A stretch of DNA of 64,000 nucleotides from JALHFZ01 sp963674625 (GTDB taxonomy: Bacteria; Synergistota; Synergistia; Synergistales; Aminobacteriaceae). The stretch is from contig CAXXXO010000002.1 of assembly GCA_963674625.2 (NCBI GenBank), positions 62,001 to 126,000 on the forward strand, read 5' to 3'. Each line of letters begins with the position of its first letter. Position 1 is the stretch's first letter. Made by a program: the position numbers and the translations under genes. The notes under the pieces were generated by a model, which was not told the DNA's origin, made no database searches, and saw only the letters and a program-made list of their open reading frames with translations. Of the stretch, positions 17,515-26,547 are shown in pieces.

Positions 17515-19252
17515 TCTGAGAACCCTTCTCAACGGAAGACTGAAACTCTGGCGATGGGCAATTGCCGCAACCCTCTTCCTCCTCGGCGCGGGGCTCTATT
17601 ATTTTCAGATCCTCCACGAAGACACCTATGTGCGCCTCGCCTCCGGCAACCGGCTGCGGCTGATACGGTTTCCTCCCGTCCGGGGAGAGATCTTCGACCG
17701 GAACGGCGCTCCCGTGGCGGCAAATGTCACCACCTTCGATATCATGGGGTATCCCCTGGATATAGAAAAGAACGACATGATCGACCATTTCGCCCGGCTC
17801 CTCTCACGGCACGGCATTCCCGTTGCGGCCGATGACCTGGCGAAGAACGTGAAAAAGCAGTACTGGGCTCCCTACCGGGTTGTCCGGGTCGTCTCGAACA
17901 TAACCCTGGCCCAGATGGCGGATCTCGTGGCCGATCCCGAATTCCCCCGGCAGTTTTTCCCCCTTCCCGTCTGGCGGAGGACCTATCCTGCCGGAAGCCT
18001 GGCGTCGAACATCACCGGCTACGTGGCGGAGATCAGTGAAAACGAGATGAAGCAGGCCGAGGGAAAAGGGTACGCCGGAGGCGATCAGACGGGAAAAACG
18101 GGGATTGAACGCCGTTATGAAGACCTCCTCAGAGGGACTCCCGGCGAGGAGTCGGTGGAGGTGGACGCTCGGGGAAGAAAGGTGAAGAGCATCCATATCC
18201 GGCCTCCCGAAAGGGGAGAGGATCTCCGTCTCACCCTTGACCTCGGCGCGCAGCGCCTTGCCGCGGATCTCATGAAAGGCTACAGGGGGGCCATCGTCGT
18301 GATGGACGTGGCAACGGGAGAACTTCCCGTGCTCTATTCCTCTCCGTCCTATGACAACAACCCTCTCGCCTGGGGCGTGTCGCCGAAGGAATGGAACGCC
18401 CTGATGACCGATCCCGAAAGGCCCATGATGGACAGGAGCATAGGAGGACAGTACCCCCCCGCGTCGACCTTCAAGGCCCTTGTGGCCCTGGCGGCCCTGG
18501 CGGAGAAGGCGGTGACCCCGTCCACCACATTTTACTGTTCGGGAGAGTTCCGTCTGGGGGGACGGGTTTTCCGGTGCTGGAAACGTTCGGGGCACGGCAC
18601 CATGAACCTGCTGACCGCCCTGCAGAATTCCTGCGACGTCTACTTCTATCAGGCGGGTCTGAAGCTCGGAATAACGAAGCTCATCGAGTGGGCGGAACTT
18701 TTCGGCCTCGGCTCGGCCACCGGGGTGGACCTGCCCGGAGAGAGTTCCGGGACCACTGCGGGACCTGACTGGAAAAAGGCCCGCATCAAGGAAGCATGGT
18801 ACCTCGGAGACACGGCGAACTATTCCATCGGCCAGGGATTTCTTCTTGCCACGCCCATTCAGCTTGCCCGTCTCTATGCGGCCATCGCCAACGGGGGGAT
18901 GCTCGTTACGCCCCACCTTTCCGCAGGAGGAGGAGAGTCTCCGAAGAACCTGAATGTCTCGAAGAAAGACCTCGACATCGTGCGGAAGGGACTCGATTAC
19001 GTCGTCCGCCGGGGGACCGGCAAGCAGGCCGGCAGCTTCGGAATCACCGTGGCGGGGAAAACGGGGACTGCCCAGAACGCCCAGGGGGACGATCATGCCC
19101 TCTTCGCCGGGTACGCCCCCATGGACGATCCGAAATATGTCGCCGTGGCCATGATAGAAGAGGGGCTTCACGGAAGCTCGGTAGCCTCGCCCATGGTCGG
19201 AGAGATTCTTTCCTATCTTCTCCTTCCCGAGGCGAGAGGCAAAACTCAATGA
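17507..19252 (+). CDS. mrdA: peptidoglycan transpeptidase PBP2 (MrdA)
   Basis: Class B penicillin-binding protein that crosslinks peptidoglycan during cell elongation with RodA. 581 residues: single anchor helix about 16-34, dimerisation domain with RGEIFDRNG (59-67), transpeptidase with active-site PASTFK (serine 320, lysine 323), NSCD second motif and AGKTGTAQ third motif. Start ATG lies within the mreD end. It joins mreBCD upstream and minCDE downstream in one unit. Confidence 0.95.
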   Translation: MSDLRTLLNGRLKLWRWAIAATLFLLGAGLYYFQILHEDTYVRLASGNRLRLIRFPPVRGEIFDRNGAPVAANVTTFDIMGYPLDIEKNDMIDHFARLLSRHGIPVAADDLAKNVKKQYWAPYRVVRVVSNITLAQMADLVADPEFPRQFFPLPVWRRTYPAGSLASNITGYVAEISENEMKQAEGKGYAGGDQTGKTGIERRYEDLLRGTPGEESVEVDARGRKVKSIHIRPPERGEDLRLTLDLGAQRLAADLMKGYRGAIVVMDVATGELPVLYSSPSYDNNPLAWGVSPKEWNALMTDPERPMMDRSIGGQYPPASTFKALVALAALAEKAVTPSTTFYCSGEFRLGGRVFRCWKRSGHGTMNLLTALQNSCDVYFYQAGLKLGITKLIEWAELFGLGSATGVDLPGESSGTTAGPDWKKARIKEAWYLGDTANYSIGQGFLLATPIQLARLYAAIANGGMLVTPHLSAGGGESPKNLNVSKKDLDIVRKGLDYVVRRGTGKQAGSFGITVAGKTGTAQNAQGDDHALFAGYAPMDDPKYVAVAMIEEGLHGSSVASPMVGEILSYLLLPEARGKTQ

Positions 19253-19272
19253 TTCCGCAGGGAGGAACGAAC

Positions 19273-19968
19273 ATGTCCTACGTTACGGGCAATAAAAATT
19301 TTCCGGAGGAGGGGATCCTTCTCAAGGGGACGGGATACGGTCTTCGGATGATCTTTCCCGAAGAGACATCCGAGGAAGAGATCTTTTCTTCCCTAGGGCG
19401 TCTTTCCGCCGAAGTTCCCGTTCTGACGGGCAATCTCGGCACCGTCCTTGATTTTCAGGGACGCCATCTGAGCCGCACCTTTCTGCTTCGCCTCCTTTCT
19501 GAATTCGTCTGGCCCCGGAATATCCGGGTCCTTTCATGGATATCCCTTGATGCGGAGACGATGAACGATCTGCGAAGCATGGGTGCGGCCACTGGAGAAC
19601 CGGTGCCGGAGAAAACGGGGGGGAGGGAGAAGCCGTCCTCCGGTTCCCTGGTACTTCTTCGTTCCCTCCGGTCAGGTCAGCGGGTGGAGCACGACGGGGA
19701 TGTCCTGATCATCGGCCATGTGAACGACGGCGCCGAGGTTTTTGCCTCGGGAAGCATCTGCGTATGGGGACGACTGAAGGGCATTGCCCATGCGGGACTT
19801 GACGGCGGCGATGAGCATACCGTGGTGGCAGGACTTTTCGAGGCTGCCCAGGTGCGCCTCGGCTCGAAAGTGAGCGCATCTCTCGGAAGCGGTATGGAAT
19901 GGTGGGGAAAACCTGTTATCATTACCTGCGAGAACAATTCCCTTGTGGTGAGGGAACTGCAGCTGTAA
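19273..19968 (+). CDS. minC: septum site-determining protein MinC
   Basis: MinC blocks FtsZ ring assembly away from midcell when recruited by MinD. 231 residues: N-terminal FtsZ-inhibiting domain about 1-100, short linker with EKTGGREKPSSG, then the C-terminal beta-helix with SGQRVEHDGDVLIIGHVNDG and GRLKGIAHAG, which binds MinD. Start ATG follows GGAGGA (19261-19266) by 6 bases; an earlier in-frame ATG at 19249 would overlap mrdA and lacks a ribosome site. Confidence 0.93.
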   Translation: MSYVTGNKNFPEEGILLKGTGYGLRMIFPEETSEEEIFSSLGRLSAEVPVLTGNLGTVLDFQGRHLSRTFLLRLLSEFVWPRNIRVLSWISLDAETMNDLRSMGAATGEPVPEKTGGREKPSSGSLVLLRSLRSGQRVEHDGDVLIIGHVNDGAEVFASGSICVWGRLKGIAHAGLDGGDEHTVVAGLFEAAQVRLGSKVSASLGSGMEWWGKPVIITCENNSLVVRELQL

Positions 19969-20031
19969 AAAAAAGATCCCGCAGGGCTTCGCATACCGAA
20001 GCGCCTGACGGGCCGGAAGGGGAGAATTTTT

Positions 20032-20838
20032 TTGGATCCTCGCGTCATCGTGATAACTTCGGGGAAAGGCGGTGTGGGGAAAACAACCTCCACATCGAAC
20101 ATTGCAGTGGCTCTCGCCCGGGGAGGATATCGTGTCGTGGCCGTCGATGCCGACATCGGGCTTCGGAATCTGGACGTGATCATGGGGCTTGAAAACCGCG
20201 TGGTCTACAACTTCATCGATGTTCTGGAGGGGACCTGCAGGCTCCACCAGGCCCTTGTCCGGGACAAGAGGGTGGACAACCTCTTTCTTCTTCCCGCAGC
20301 CCAGACCAGGACGAAGGACGCGGTGAATGCGGCCCAGATGCAGGAACTGTGCGCCATGCTCCGGAAGGAGTTCGACTTTATTCTGCTCGACAGCCCCGCA
20401 GGGATCGAGGCAGGCTTCAGGAATGCCTCTGTCGGAGCCGATGAGGCGATAGTCATCGCCACTCCCGAGGTCTCCTCGGTGCGGGATGCCGACCGGATCA
20501 TCGGTCTTCTCGAATCCATGGGAAAGGCCCCCATCCGCCTCGTGATCAACCGTCTGCGCCCGAATATGGTCCGCCAGGGGGATATGCTCGATGTGAGCGA
20601 TGTTCTCGATATTCTCGCCATCGACCTTCTCGGCATCGTGCCGGAGGACGACAGCGTGGTGAAGGCCGCCAACAGGGGCGAACCCCTTACATTCACGGAC
20701 ACGTCCCCTGCCGCAAAGGCCTTTCAGCGGATCGCCTCGCGAATCGCCGGAGAAGAAGTTCCCTTTCCGAAATTCGATGAAGACCGGTCCTCCGGCTTTT
20801 TCGCAGCGCTGCGGAATTTTTTCGGAAGAAAGGAATAG
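20032..20838 (+). CDS. minD: septum site-determining ATPase MinD
   Basis: Membrane-cycling ATPase that places MinC at the poles. 268 residues: deviant Walker A GKGGVGKTTS (about 10-19), AVDADIGLRNLDV, FILLDSPAGIEAG, and a C-terminal amphipathic helix GFFAALRNFFGRK for membrane binding. Start is TTG, supported by AAGGGGAG (20018-20025) and by the standard N-terminus. Gap to minC is 63 bases without an evident promoter. Confidence 0.96.
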   Translation: MDPRVIVITSGKGGVGKTTSTSNIAVALARGGYRVVAVDADIGLRNLDVIMGLENRVVYNFIDVLEGTCRLHQALVRDKRVDNLFLLPAAQTRTKDAVNAAQMQELCAMLRKEFDFILLDSPAGIEAGFRNASVGADEAIVIATPEVSSVRDADRIIGLLESMGKAPIRLVINRLRPNMVRQGDMLDVSDVLDILAIDLLGIVPEDDSVVKAANRGEPLTFTDTSPAAKAFQRIASRIAGEEVPFPKFDEDRSSGFFAALRNFFGRKE

Positions 20839-20850
20839 GGGGAAGAGGAT

Positions 20851-21198
20851 ATGGCCATGGAGTTTCTGAAGAAGTTTTTTTCCCGGGGCGGTTCGAAGAA
20901 TGCCGCCAAGGAAAGACTGCAGATCGTACTCATTCACGACCGGGCCGACATTTCCCCCGAGATGCTCGATAACCTCCGGAGGGACATGATCGGCGTTATT
21001 ACCCGGTACATGGATATCGACACGTCGAAAATCGAAATGGACTTCGACAGGGCAGACCGTTCGGTGGCCTTCGTGGCGAACATCCCCGTGATCCGGATCA
21101 AGCGGGGTGTCGTACCGGTAGAAGAGACCGAAGGAGAGAAAAAGGGCGATGGAGGAAAAAAGACTCAGCCTAAGAGAAAAACTGGCCGTACTGGATAA
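20851..21198 (+). CDS. minE: cell division topological specificity factor MinE
   Basis: MinE stimulates MinD ATPase and drives pole-to-pole oscillation or polar clearing. 115 residues: N-terminal membrane helix MEFLKKFFSRG, contact helix region KERLQIVLIHDRADISPEM, dimer strands with VAFVANIPV. About 25 extra C-terminal residues rich in Lys/Glu/Gly follow the usual end of the family (about 88 residues), and these codons overlap the start of rodA by 50 bases. A second ATG at 20857 could also serve. Confidence 0.93.
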   Translation: MAMEFLKKFFSRGGSKNAAKERLQIVLIHDRADISPEMLDNLRRDMIGVITRYMDIDTSKIEMDFDRADRSVAFVANIPVIRIKRGVVPVEETEGEKKGDGGKKTQPKRKTGRTG

Positions 21199-22255
21199 GC
21201 TTCAGCTTCTGCCGGTTCTTTTCCTTTTTTTCCTCGGAATTCTTTCAATTTACAGCGCGGGGGCAGGAACGGCGGGAGAAGGTGTGCGGTTCGCCCTTCG
21301 CCAGCTTGTCTGGGGGGGGATTTCCGCCGCGGCTTTTCTGGTTGTGCTGCATATCGGCTACGCCCGGTTTTTCTCCCTGGCCTATCCGATCTATATGGCC
21401 GCTCTGGCGGTACTTTTTGCCGTCATGATCCTTGGTATGACGGTGAAGGGCTCCCAGAGCTGGCTCTCCCTCGGGTTTCTCCGGTTTCAGCCCTCCGAGT
21501 TCGGCAAGGTGGCTCTCGTGCTGGTGCTGGCGAAGCATCTCTGCCGCTATCCTCCCCTTACCGGGTCTTCCTTTTTTTCCGCCCTCGGTCTTGCGGGCGC
21601 ATCGGGAATTCTCGTGCTTCTTCAGCCCGATGCGGGGAGCGCCCTGGTCTACGGGGCCATCACCCTCGTGGCGGTAATCGCCGCGGGAACTCCGTGGAAA
21701 TATCCGGCAGGTCTCGGCGCCCTGGGTCTGCTGTCCGTCCCCTTCGGCTGGGGGTTTTTGAAGGAGTACCAGAAGGCCCGGATCCTGGTATTTCTCGATC
21801 CCTGGTCCGATCCTCTCGGGGCGGGGTACAACGTCATTCAGTCCAGGATCGCCGTTGGCTCGGGCGGACTGCTCGGAAAGGGTTTTCTGGAAGGGATGCA
21901 GAGCAAGCTCCGCTTTCTTCCCGAGCCCCACACGGACTTCATCTTCAGCGTCTTCTCCGAGGAATTCGGTTTTGCGGGAGCAACCGGAATCCTTCTTCTT
22001 TTCGGCATTTTATTCTGGCGTCTTCTCGAGACGGGAATGCGAACGAAGGACAGCAGGGCAAAGGTGCTCATCGCCGGGATCTCCGCGTGGATCTGGTTTC
22101 AGATGGCCGAAAGCATCGGGATGAGCATGGGCCTTCTGCCCATCACGGGACTGCCCCTGCCCTTCGTGAGCTACGGCGGGAGTTCCCTTCTCGCCCTTTC
22201 GACAGCCCTTGCCCTGGCCCAGAGCGTCTATATCTCCACGTTGAAAAGCTATTGA
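21149..22255 (+). CDS. rodA: peptidoglycan glycosyltransferase RodA (SEDS)
   Basis: SEDS-family polymerase that builds glycan strands from lipid II for elongation, partner of PBP2. 368 residues, about ten transmembrane helices; SEDS landmarks KGSQSWLSLGFLRFQPSE, ARILVFLDPWSDPLGAGYN, and LPEPHTDFIFSVFSEEFG with the essential aspartate, then LPITGLPLPFVSYGGSS. The start overlaps minE by 50 bases. RodA rather than FtsW is inferred from the mre/mrdA context and short length. Confidence 0.93.
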   Translation: MEEKRLSLREKLAVLDKLQLLPVLFLFFLGILSIYSAGAGTAGEGVRFALRQLVWGGISAAAFLVVLHIGYARFFSLAYPIYMAALAVLFAVMILGMTVKGSQSWLSLGFLRFQPSEFGKVALVLVLAKHLCRYPPLTGSSFFSALGLAGASGILVLLQPDAGSALVYGAITLVAVIAAGTPWKYPAGLGALGLLSVPFGWGFLKEYQKARILVFLDPWSDPLGAGYNVIQSRIAVGSGGLLGKGFLEGMQSKLRFLPEPHTDFIFSVFSEEFGFAGATGILLLFGILFWRLLETGMRTKDSRAKVLIAGISAWIWFQMAESIGMSMGLLPITGLPLPFVSYGGSSLLALSTALALAQSVYISTLKSY

Positions 22256-22373
22256 ACGAAGACGGCGGAGAAAGGAAATACAGGGAGTACGACAGCACCA
22301 TGCAAATTTGAGGGCGGCTGATTCCTTCCGGCAGGCAGCCGGAGGGAACGGACCATCCTGCAGGAGGATTTTT

Positions 22374-24251
22374 ATGAAATATCAGGAATATCAAGACGAG
22401 ATGTGGCCCCTTCTCTCCGATGTGAAGCGGCCGTCCCGCTACGCCGGGTGCGAATTCGGCGCCCGTCCTCCAAAAGAGGAAAAAAAGGGTCTTGTCCGTT
22501 TCTGCCTGGCCTTTCCCGACGTATACGAGATCGGAATGAGCTTCCTCGGCTTTCAGATTCTCTATTTTCTTCTCAAGGACCACCCTCTCGGCGATGCCGA
22601 GAGGGTCTACTGTCCCTGGACGGACATGGAAACCCTGCTGAGGGAGAAGAGCCTTCCCCTGACGAGCATCGAAAGTTCCCGGGCTCTGTCGGAATTCGAC
22701 GTGGTGGGCTTCACCCTCCAGTATGAGCTGAGCTACACGAACATTCTCACCATGCTCGATCTCGGCGGCATTCCTCTCTTCTCCGCCTGCCGGGGAGAGC
22801 GGGATCCCCTCGTGTGCGCCGGCGGAGTCGGCGCGCTGACACCTGAGCCTCTTGCTCCCTTCATCGACTTTTTCTGCGTGGGGGACGGAGAGGACCTTCT
22901 GCCGGAGGTGATAGACGCCCTGTCCCGAACGGAGGGAAGGCCCCGGAAAGAACGGCTGGAAATTCTTTCCCGGATCGGGGGAGTTTATGTTCCCTCCCTG
23001 CTGGAAGTCTTCTACGACGAAGGGGGAGGCGTCAGCATGGCCTTTCCGGGAAGAGAGGACGGCCTTCCCGTACGCCGGAGGGCAGTAGCCTCTCTCGACG
23101 ACGCCTATTTCCCTTCCATGCTGCTTGTTCCGTCGGGAGGCATTGTCCACGACCGGATCCCCGTCGAACTCTTCCGGGGATGCACCCGGGGGTGCCGTTT
23201 CTGCCAGGCGGGGATGGTGACCCGCCCCGTCAGAGAGCGTTCGGCCTCATCGGTAGTGGAAAAGACGGTGGATCTCGTTCAAAAGACGGGATGGGAAGAG
23301 GTGGGGCTTCTCTCCCTTTCTTCCTGCGACTACACGGATATCCGCCCCGTCATCCGGGAACTGACTGAGCGCCTTTCCCCCCTGAACGTCACGGTGAGCC
23401 TTCCGAGCCTGCGCATGGATGCCTTTTCGGTCAACCTCGCCGCTGAAATGCAGTCCGCCGGAAGGGGAGGAGTCACTTTTGCCCCGGAGGCGGGGACGCA
23501 GCGCCTGCGGAATGTCATCAACAAAGGAGTCACCGACGAGGATTTCGACACGTGCCTTTCCGCCGCCTTTCAGAGCGGATGGGACCGGGTCAAGCTCTAC
23601 TTCATGATGGGCCTCCCTACGGAGACCCTGGAGGATCTCGACGGGATCGTCCGGATGGGAGAAAGGGCCGTCGCCCTCGGCAAACGGTTCAAAAAGCGGG
23701 CGAAGATCACCCTCTCCGTGGCCGGCTTCGTCCCCAAGCCTCATACCCCCTTCCAGTGGGAGGCCCAGCTTTCCATCGAAGAGCTGCGGGAGCGGGGCCG
23801 ATACCTGAAAAACGCGGTTTCCCGCCTATGGGGCGGGAAAAACAGCCCTCTCACCCTGAAATACCACGAACCCGAGCAGACTTTTCTCGAGGGGGTTTTC
23901 GCCCGGGGAGACCGGAGGCTCGCCCCGGTTCTCCTCGCCGCATGGAAGAGGGGCGCCCGGTTCGACGGCTGGACGGAGACCTTCTCATGGCCCCTCTGGA
24001 ATGACGCCTTCTCCGAGGAAGGAATCGATCCGGCCTTTTACGCCTCGAGGGAACGTCCCCTCGGCGAAGCCCTCCCCTGGGATCATATCGACCCCGGGGT
24101 ATCCCGCAGCTTTCTCGAAAGGGAACGGAAGCGCTCCCGGGAGGAGCTCCTTTCGCCGGACTGCAGGCCTCTCGGCGACGAGGGAGGAAGTCCCTGCCGC
24201 TTCTGCGGCATTCCCGACTGCCCCGCGGCGGAAGGGAAAGGCAGATCATGA
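22374..24251 (+). CDS. TIGR03960-type B12-binding-like radical SAM protein
   Basis: Radical SAM enzyme of the family that pairs with DUF2344. 625 residues: N-terminal B12-binding-like domain without an obvious cobalamin-His motif, radical SAM core with the Fe-S cysteines of CTRGCRFC (C270, C274, C277), then a C-terminal accessory region with a late cysteine cluster PCRFCGIPDC that may bind metal. Start ATG after CAGGAGG with 6-base spacing. The family is conserved next to RNase E/G genes, so a role in tRNA or rRNA modification is commonly suspected but the substrate is unknown to me. Confidence 0.85.
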   Translation: MKYQEYQDEMWPLLSDVKRPSRYAGCEFGARPPKEEKKGLVRFCLAFPDVYEIGMSFLGFQILYFLLKDHPLGDAERVYCPWTDMETLLREKSLPLTSIESSRALSEFDVVGFTLQYELSYTNILTMLDLGGIPLFSACRGERDPLVCAGGVGALTPEPLAPFIDFFCVGDGEDLLPEVIDALSRTEGRPRKERLEILSRIGGVYVPSLLEVFYDEGGGVSMAFPGREDGLPVRRRAVASLDDAYFPSMLLVPSGGIVHDRIPVELFRGCTRGCRFCQAGMVTRPVRERSASSVVEKTVDLVQKTGWEEVGLLSLSSCDYTDIRPVIRELTERLSPLNVTVSLPSLRMDAFSVNLAAEMQSAGRGGVTFAPEAGTQRLRNVINKGVTDEDFDTCLSAAFQSGWDRVKLYFMMGLPTETLEDLDGIVRMGERAVALGKRFKKRAKITLSVAGFVPKPHTPFQWEAQLSIEELRERGRYLKNAVSRLWGGKNSPLTLKYHEPEQTFLEGVFARGDRRLAPVLLAAWKRGARFDGWTETFSWPLWNDAFSEEGIDPAFYASRERPLGEALPWDHIDPGVSRSFLERERKRSREELLSPDCRPLGDEGGSPCRFCGIPDCPAAEGKGRS

Positions 24252-24955
24252 CCAGGGTGCGCCTGACCTTTTCCAAGAGGGGGAGAGCCTGCTTCATACC
24301 CCATATCGCCATCCCCACAATTTTTTCAAGGGCGGGGAGCCGGGCCGGCATTCCTTTCGAACTCTCCGAGGGCTTTACCCCCCGGCCGAAGATCAGCCTG
24401 GGCCCGGAGCTGTCGGTGGGGGTCCCCGCACTTTTCGAACCCTTCGAAGCTCGTATTTCCTCCTGGGAGGCCGGAATGGAGGGAAGGTGGAATGCCTGTC
24501 TGCCGGAAGGGTTCGCCCTCACGGGAAGCGCGGAGATCACGGCTCTTCCCGGGACCGACGGGGCGAAGTCCCTCAGCAAAAGGTGCGAAGCCGCCTCATG
24601 CCTTCTCGCCCTCCGGAGCGGGGGCGGCAGGGAGAGGATCCCGGATTGTCTTCAGGAGCTGGTGCAGCGGGAGGACCTTTTTTACTTTGAAGAGGCTCCC
24701 GGTCTGCCCGAAGGTTTTTTTCGCTGCATTATGAAAGAGCCCTCCCGAAGAGGTCCCGGACTTCTCGTGAAGGCCCTGACTGAGGCGGGGATCATCCGGG
24801 GATGGCCGGAGGTCTTTCTCTTCAGGGAGGCCGTGGGCGCCCTCGATTCAGGCAATCTCCCCGCTGTCCCGCCCCGGGTGATCCCCCTCGCTCTGCCGGA
24901 AGCGGAAGGCCGGGAAAAGGACTTCCTATCCGTCCGGGAAGGAGAAAAATCATGA
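24248..24955 (+). CDS. DUF2344 (TIGR03936) radical SAM partner protein
   Basis: A 235-residue soluble protein of the DUF2344 type, with the opening VRLTFSKRGRACFIPHI (normally F-x-K-x-G-x-x-x-F-I-S-H) and the GFTPRPKISLGPELSVG block that is typical of the family. In other bacteria it is encoded beside, or fused to, the TIGR03960 radical SAM protein, implying that the two act together, probably on RNA. ATGA overlaps on both sides couple it to the radical SAM gene and to rng. Residue SH of the first motif reads PH here. Confidence 0.85.
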   Translation: MTRVRLTFSKRGRACFIPHIAIPTIFSRAGSRAGIPFELSEGFTPRPKISLGPELSVGVPALFEPFEARISSWEAGMEGRWNACLPEGFALTGSAEITALPGTDGAKSLSKRCEAASCLLALRSGGGRERIPDCLQELVQREDLFYFEEAPGLPEGFFRCIMKEPSRRGPGLLVKALTEAGIIRGWPEVFLFREAVGALDSGNLPAVPPRVIPLALPEAEGREKDFLSVREGEKS

Positions 24956-26547
24956 CCCATCGAAGAGGCAAGGGAAAAAGAGCAAAAATCCTTCCTCCTG
25001 ATTTCCCCCTGGAGGAGGAAAACCGTCCGGCTCAAATTCAGGACCGGGAGGAGCCCCTGTCCCGGAAGATCATCGCGAACTGCATCGAACCGGAGGAAAC
25101 CCGGGTCGCAATCGTGGAGGAAGGACGGCTGGCCGAACTCTACGTGGAGAGGATGTGGGAACGGCAGAAAGCCGGGGAGGTATACAAGGCCCGGGTTGAA
25201 AGCGTTCTTCCGGGAATCCATGCCTCCTTCGTGAATCTCGGAGACGGCAGAAACGCCTTTCTCTATCTGAACGACGCAAAGGGGCTTGACCTTCAGCCAA
25301 ACCAGGAGCTCCTCGTCCAGGTAACGAAGACCGCCCGGAAAAACAAGGGAGCCCGGGTAACCTCCCGGATTTCCCTTCCAGGCCGCTATGCCGTACTCGT
25401 CCCCCAGGGCAGGGAATCGGGAGTTTCCAAGCGGATTGTGGACGAAGACGAGCGCAAAAGACTCAAATCCATCGCCCGGAAACTCAGGGGGGGAGATTAC
25501 GGAATCATTCTCCGGACAGCTTCGGAAGGAGCGGACGAAGAGGCTCTCTCCCACGATGTGGAGACCCTCCTTGCCCTGTGGGAGGATATCGAGCATCAGG
25601 GGAAAATTCAAAGCGCCCCCTGTCTTCTCTACAGGGATCTCGGTCTTCTGGGACGGGTTCTGCGGGACGAACTGACCTGCTCGGTTTCGGAGATCATCGT
25701 TGACGGGGAGGAAGAATACGCAAATGTCACGGGGTGCCTCTCCGCCCTTTGTCCCGGCCCCCTGCCGGAAGTCACCCTGTACCGCGGGACGAACCCCCTT
25801 TTCGAGTTCTACGGCATCGAGAAGGAGATTGACGCCGCCCTCGAGCGGAAGGTCTGGCTTCCTTCGGGTGCCTATCTCGTCATAGACTACACCGAGGCGC
25901 TCACGGTCATCGACGTGAACACGGGGAAATTCGTGGGCAAAACCGATCTGCGCCATACCGTCCTTGCCACCAACCTCGAAGCCGCAGGGGAAATTGCCCG
26001 GCAGCTCAGACTCAGGGCCATCGGCGGGATAGTGGTTATCGACTTCATCGATATGGATCATCCCGAGGACAGGGCGAAGCTTCTCGAAAGACTCGAGGAG
26101 GTTTTTCAGCCGGACCGCTACAAGGCCAGGGTTTTCGGCGTCTCACGCCTCGGCCTCGTGGAGATCACCCGGAAGCGGGCCCGCCCTGATATCCGCCTCT
26201 CCCTCACCCGCAGCTGCCCCTTCTGCGGCGGCACGGGCATCGTCTACCGGGAGGACACCATCTCCATGAGCATCAAGCGTTTCCTGAGAAAGGTCTCCGG
26301 CGCGAACAAATCGGAAGCCCTTCTTCTCGAGACGAATCCCGTGGTGGCGGCCTACATCCGCGAGACCTATCTTCCTCTCTGGGAGGAAGAGCTCGGGCGG
26401 CGCATTTTCATCGCGGCAGTGCCGGAATACCCCTGGAGCAAATTCCGTCTCGACACCCAGGGGGGGATCGACCAGGTGGAGCGGCGGATCGAACAGATTG
26501 AAAAATGGGAGGCCCGGGTCGTTGTTTATAGAACGGCTTCATCTTAA
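24952..26547 (+). CDS. rng: ribonuclease G/E family endoribonuclease
   Basis: RNase G/E-type endoribonuclease for rRNA maturation and mRNA decay. 531 residues: basic N-terminal tail, S1 domain with YKARVESVLPGIHASFVNLG, RNase H-like and DNase I-like catalytic core with the Mg-ligand regions TVIDVNTGKFVG and GIVVIDFIDMDH, zinc-link CPFCGGTG, and a short small domain. It lacks the long RNase E scaffold, so it is RNase G-like. Start ATG overlaps DUF2344 (ATGA); the end overlaps smc by 26 bases. Confidence 0.94.
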   Translation: MTHRRGKGKRAKILPPDFPLEEENRPAQIQDREEPLSRKIIANCIEPEETRVAIVEEGRLAELYVERMWERQKAGEVYKARVESVLPGIHASFVNLGDGRNAFLYLNDAKGLDLQPNQELLVQVTKTARKNKGARVTSRISLPGRYAVLVPQGRESGVSKRIVDEDERKRLKSIARKLRGGDYGIILRTASEGADEEALSHDVETLLALWEDIEHQGKIQSAPCLLYRDLGLLGRVLRDELTCSVSEIIVDGEEEYANVTGCLSALCPGPLPEVTLYRGTNPLFEFYGIEKEIDAALERKVWLPSGAYLVIDYTEALTVIDVNTGKFVGKTDLRHTVLATNLEAAGEIARQLRLRAIGGIVVIDFIDMDHPEDRAKLLERLEEVFQPDRYKARVFGVSRLGLVEITRKRARPDIRLSLTRSCPFCGGTGIVYREDTISMSIKRFLRKVSGANKSEALLLETNPVVAAYIRETYLPLWEEELGRRIFIAAVPEYPWSKFRLDTQGGIDQVERRIEQIEKWEARVVVYRTASS

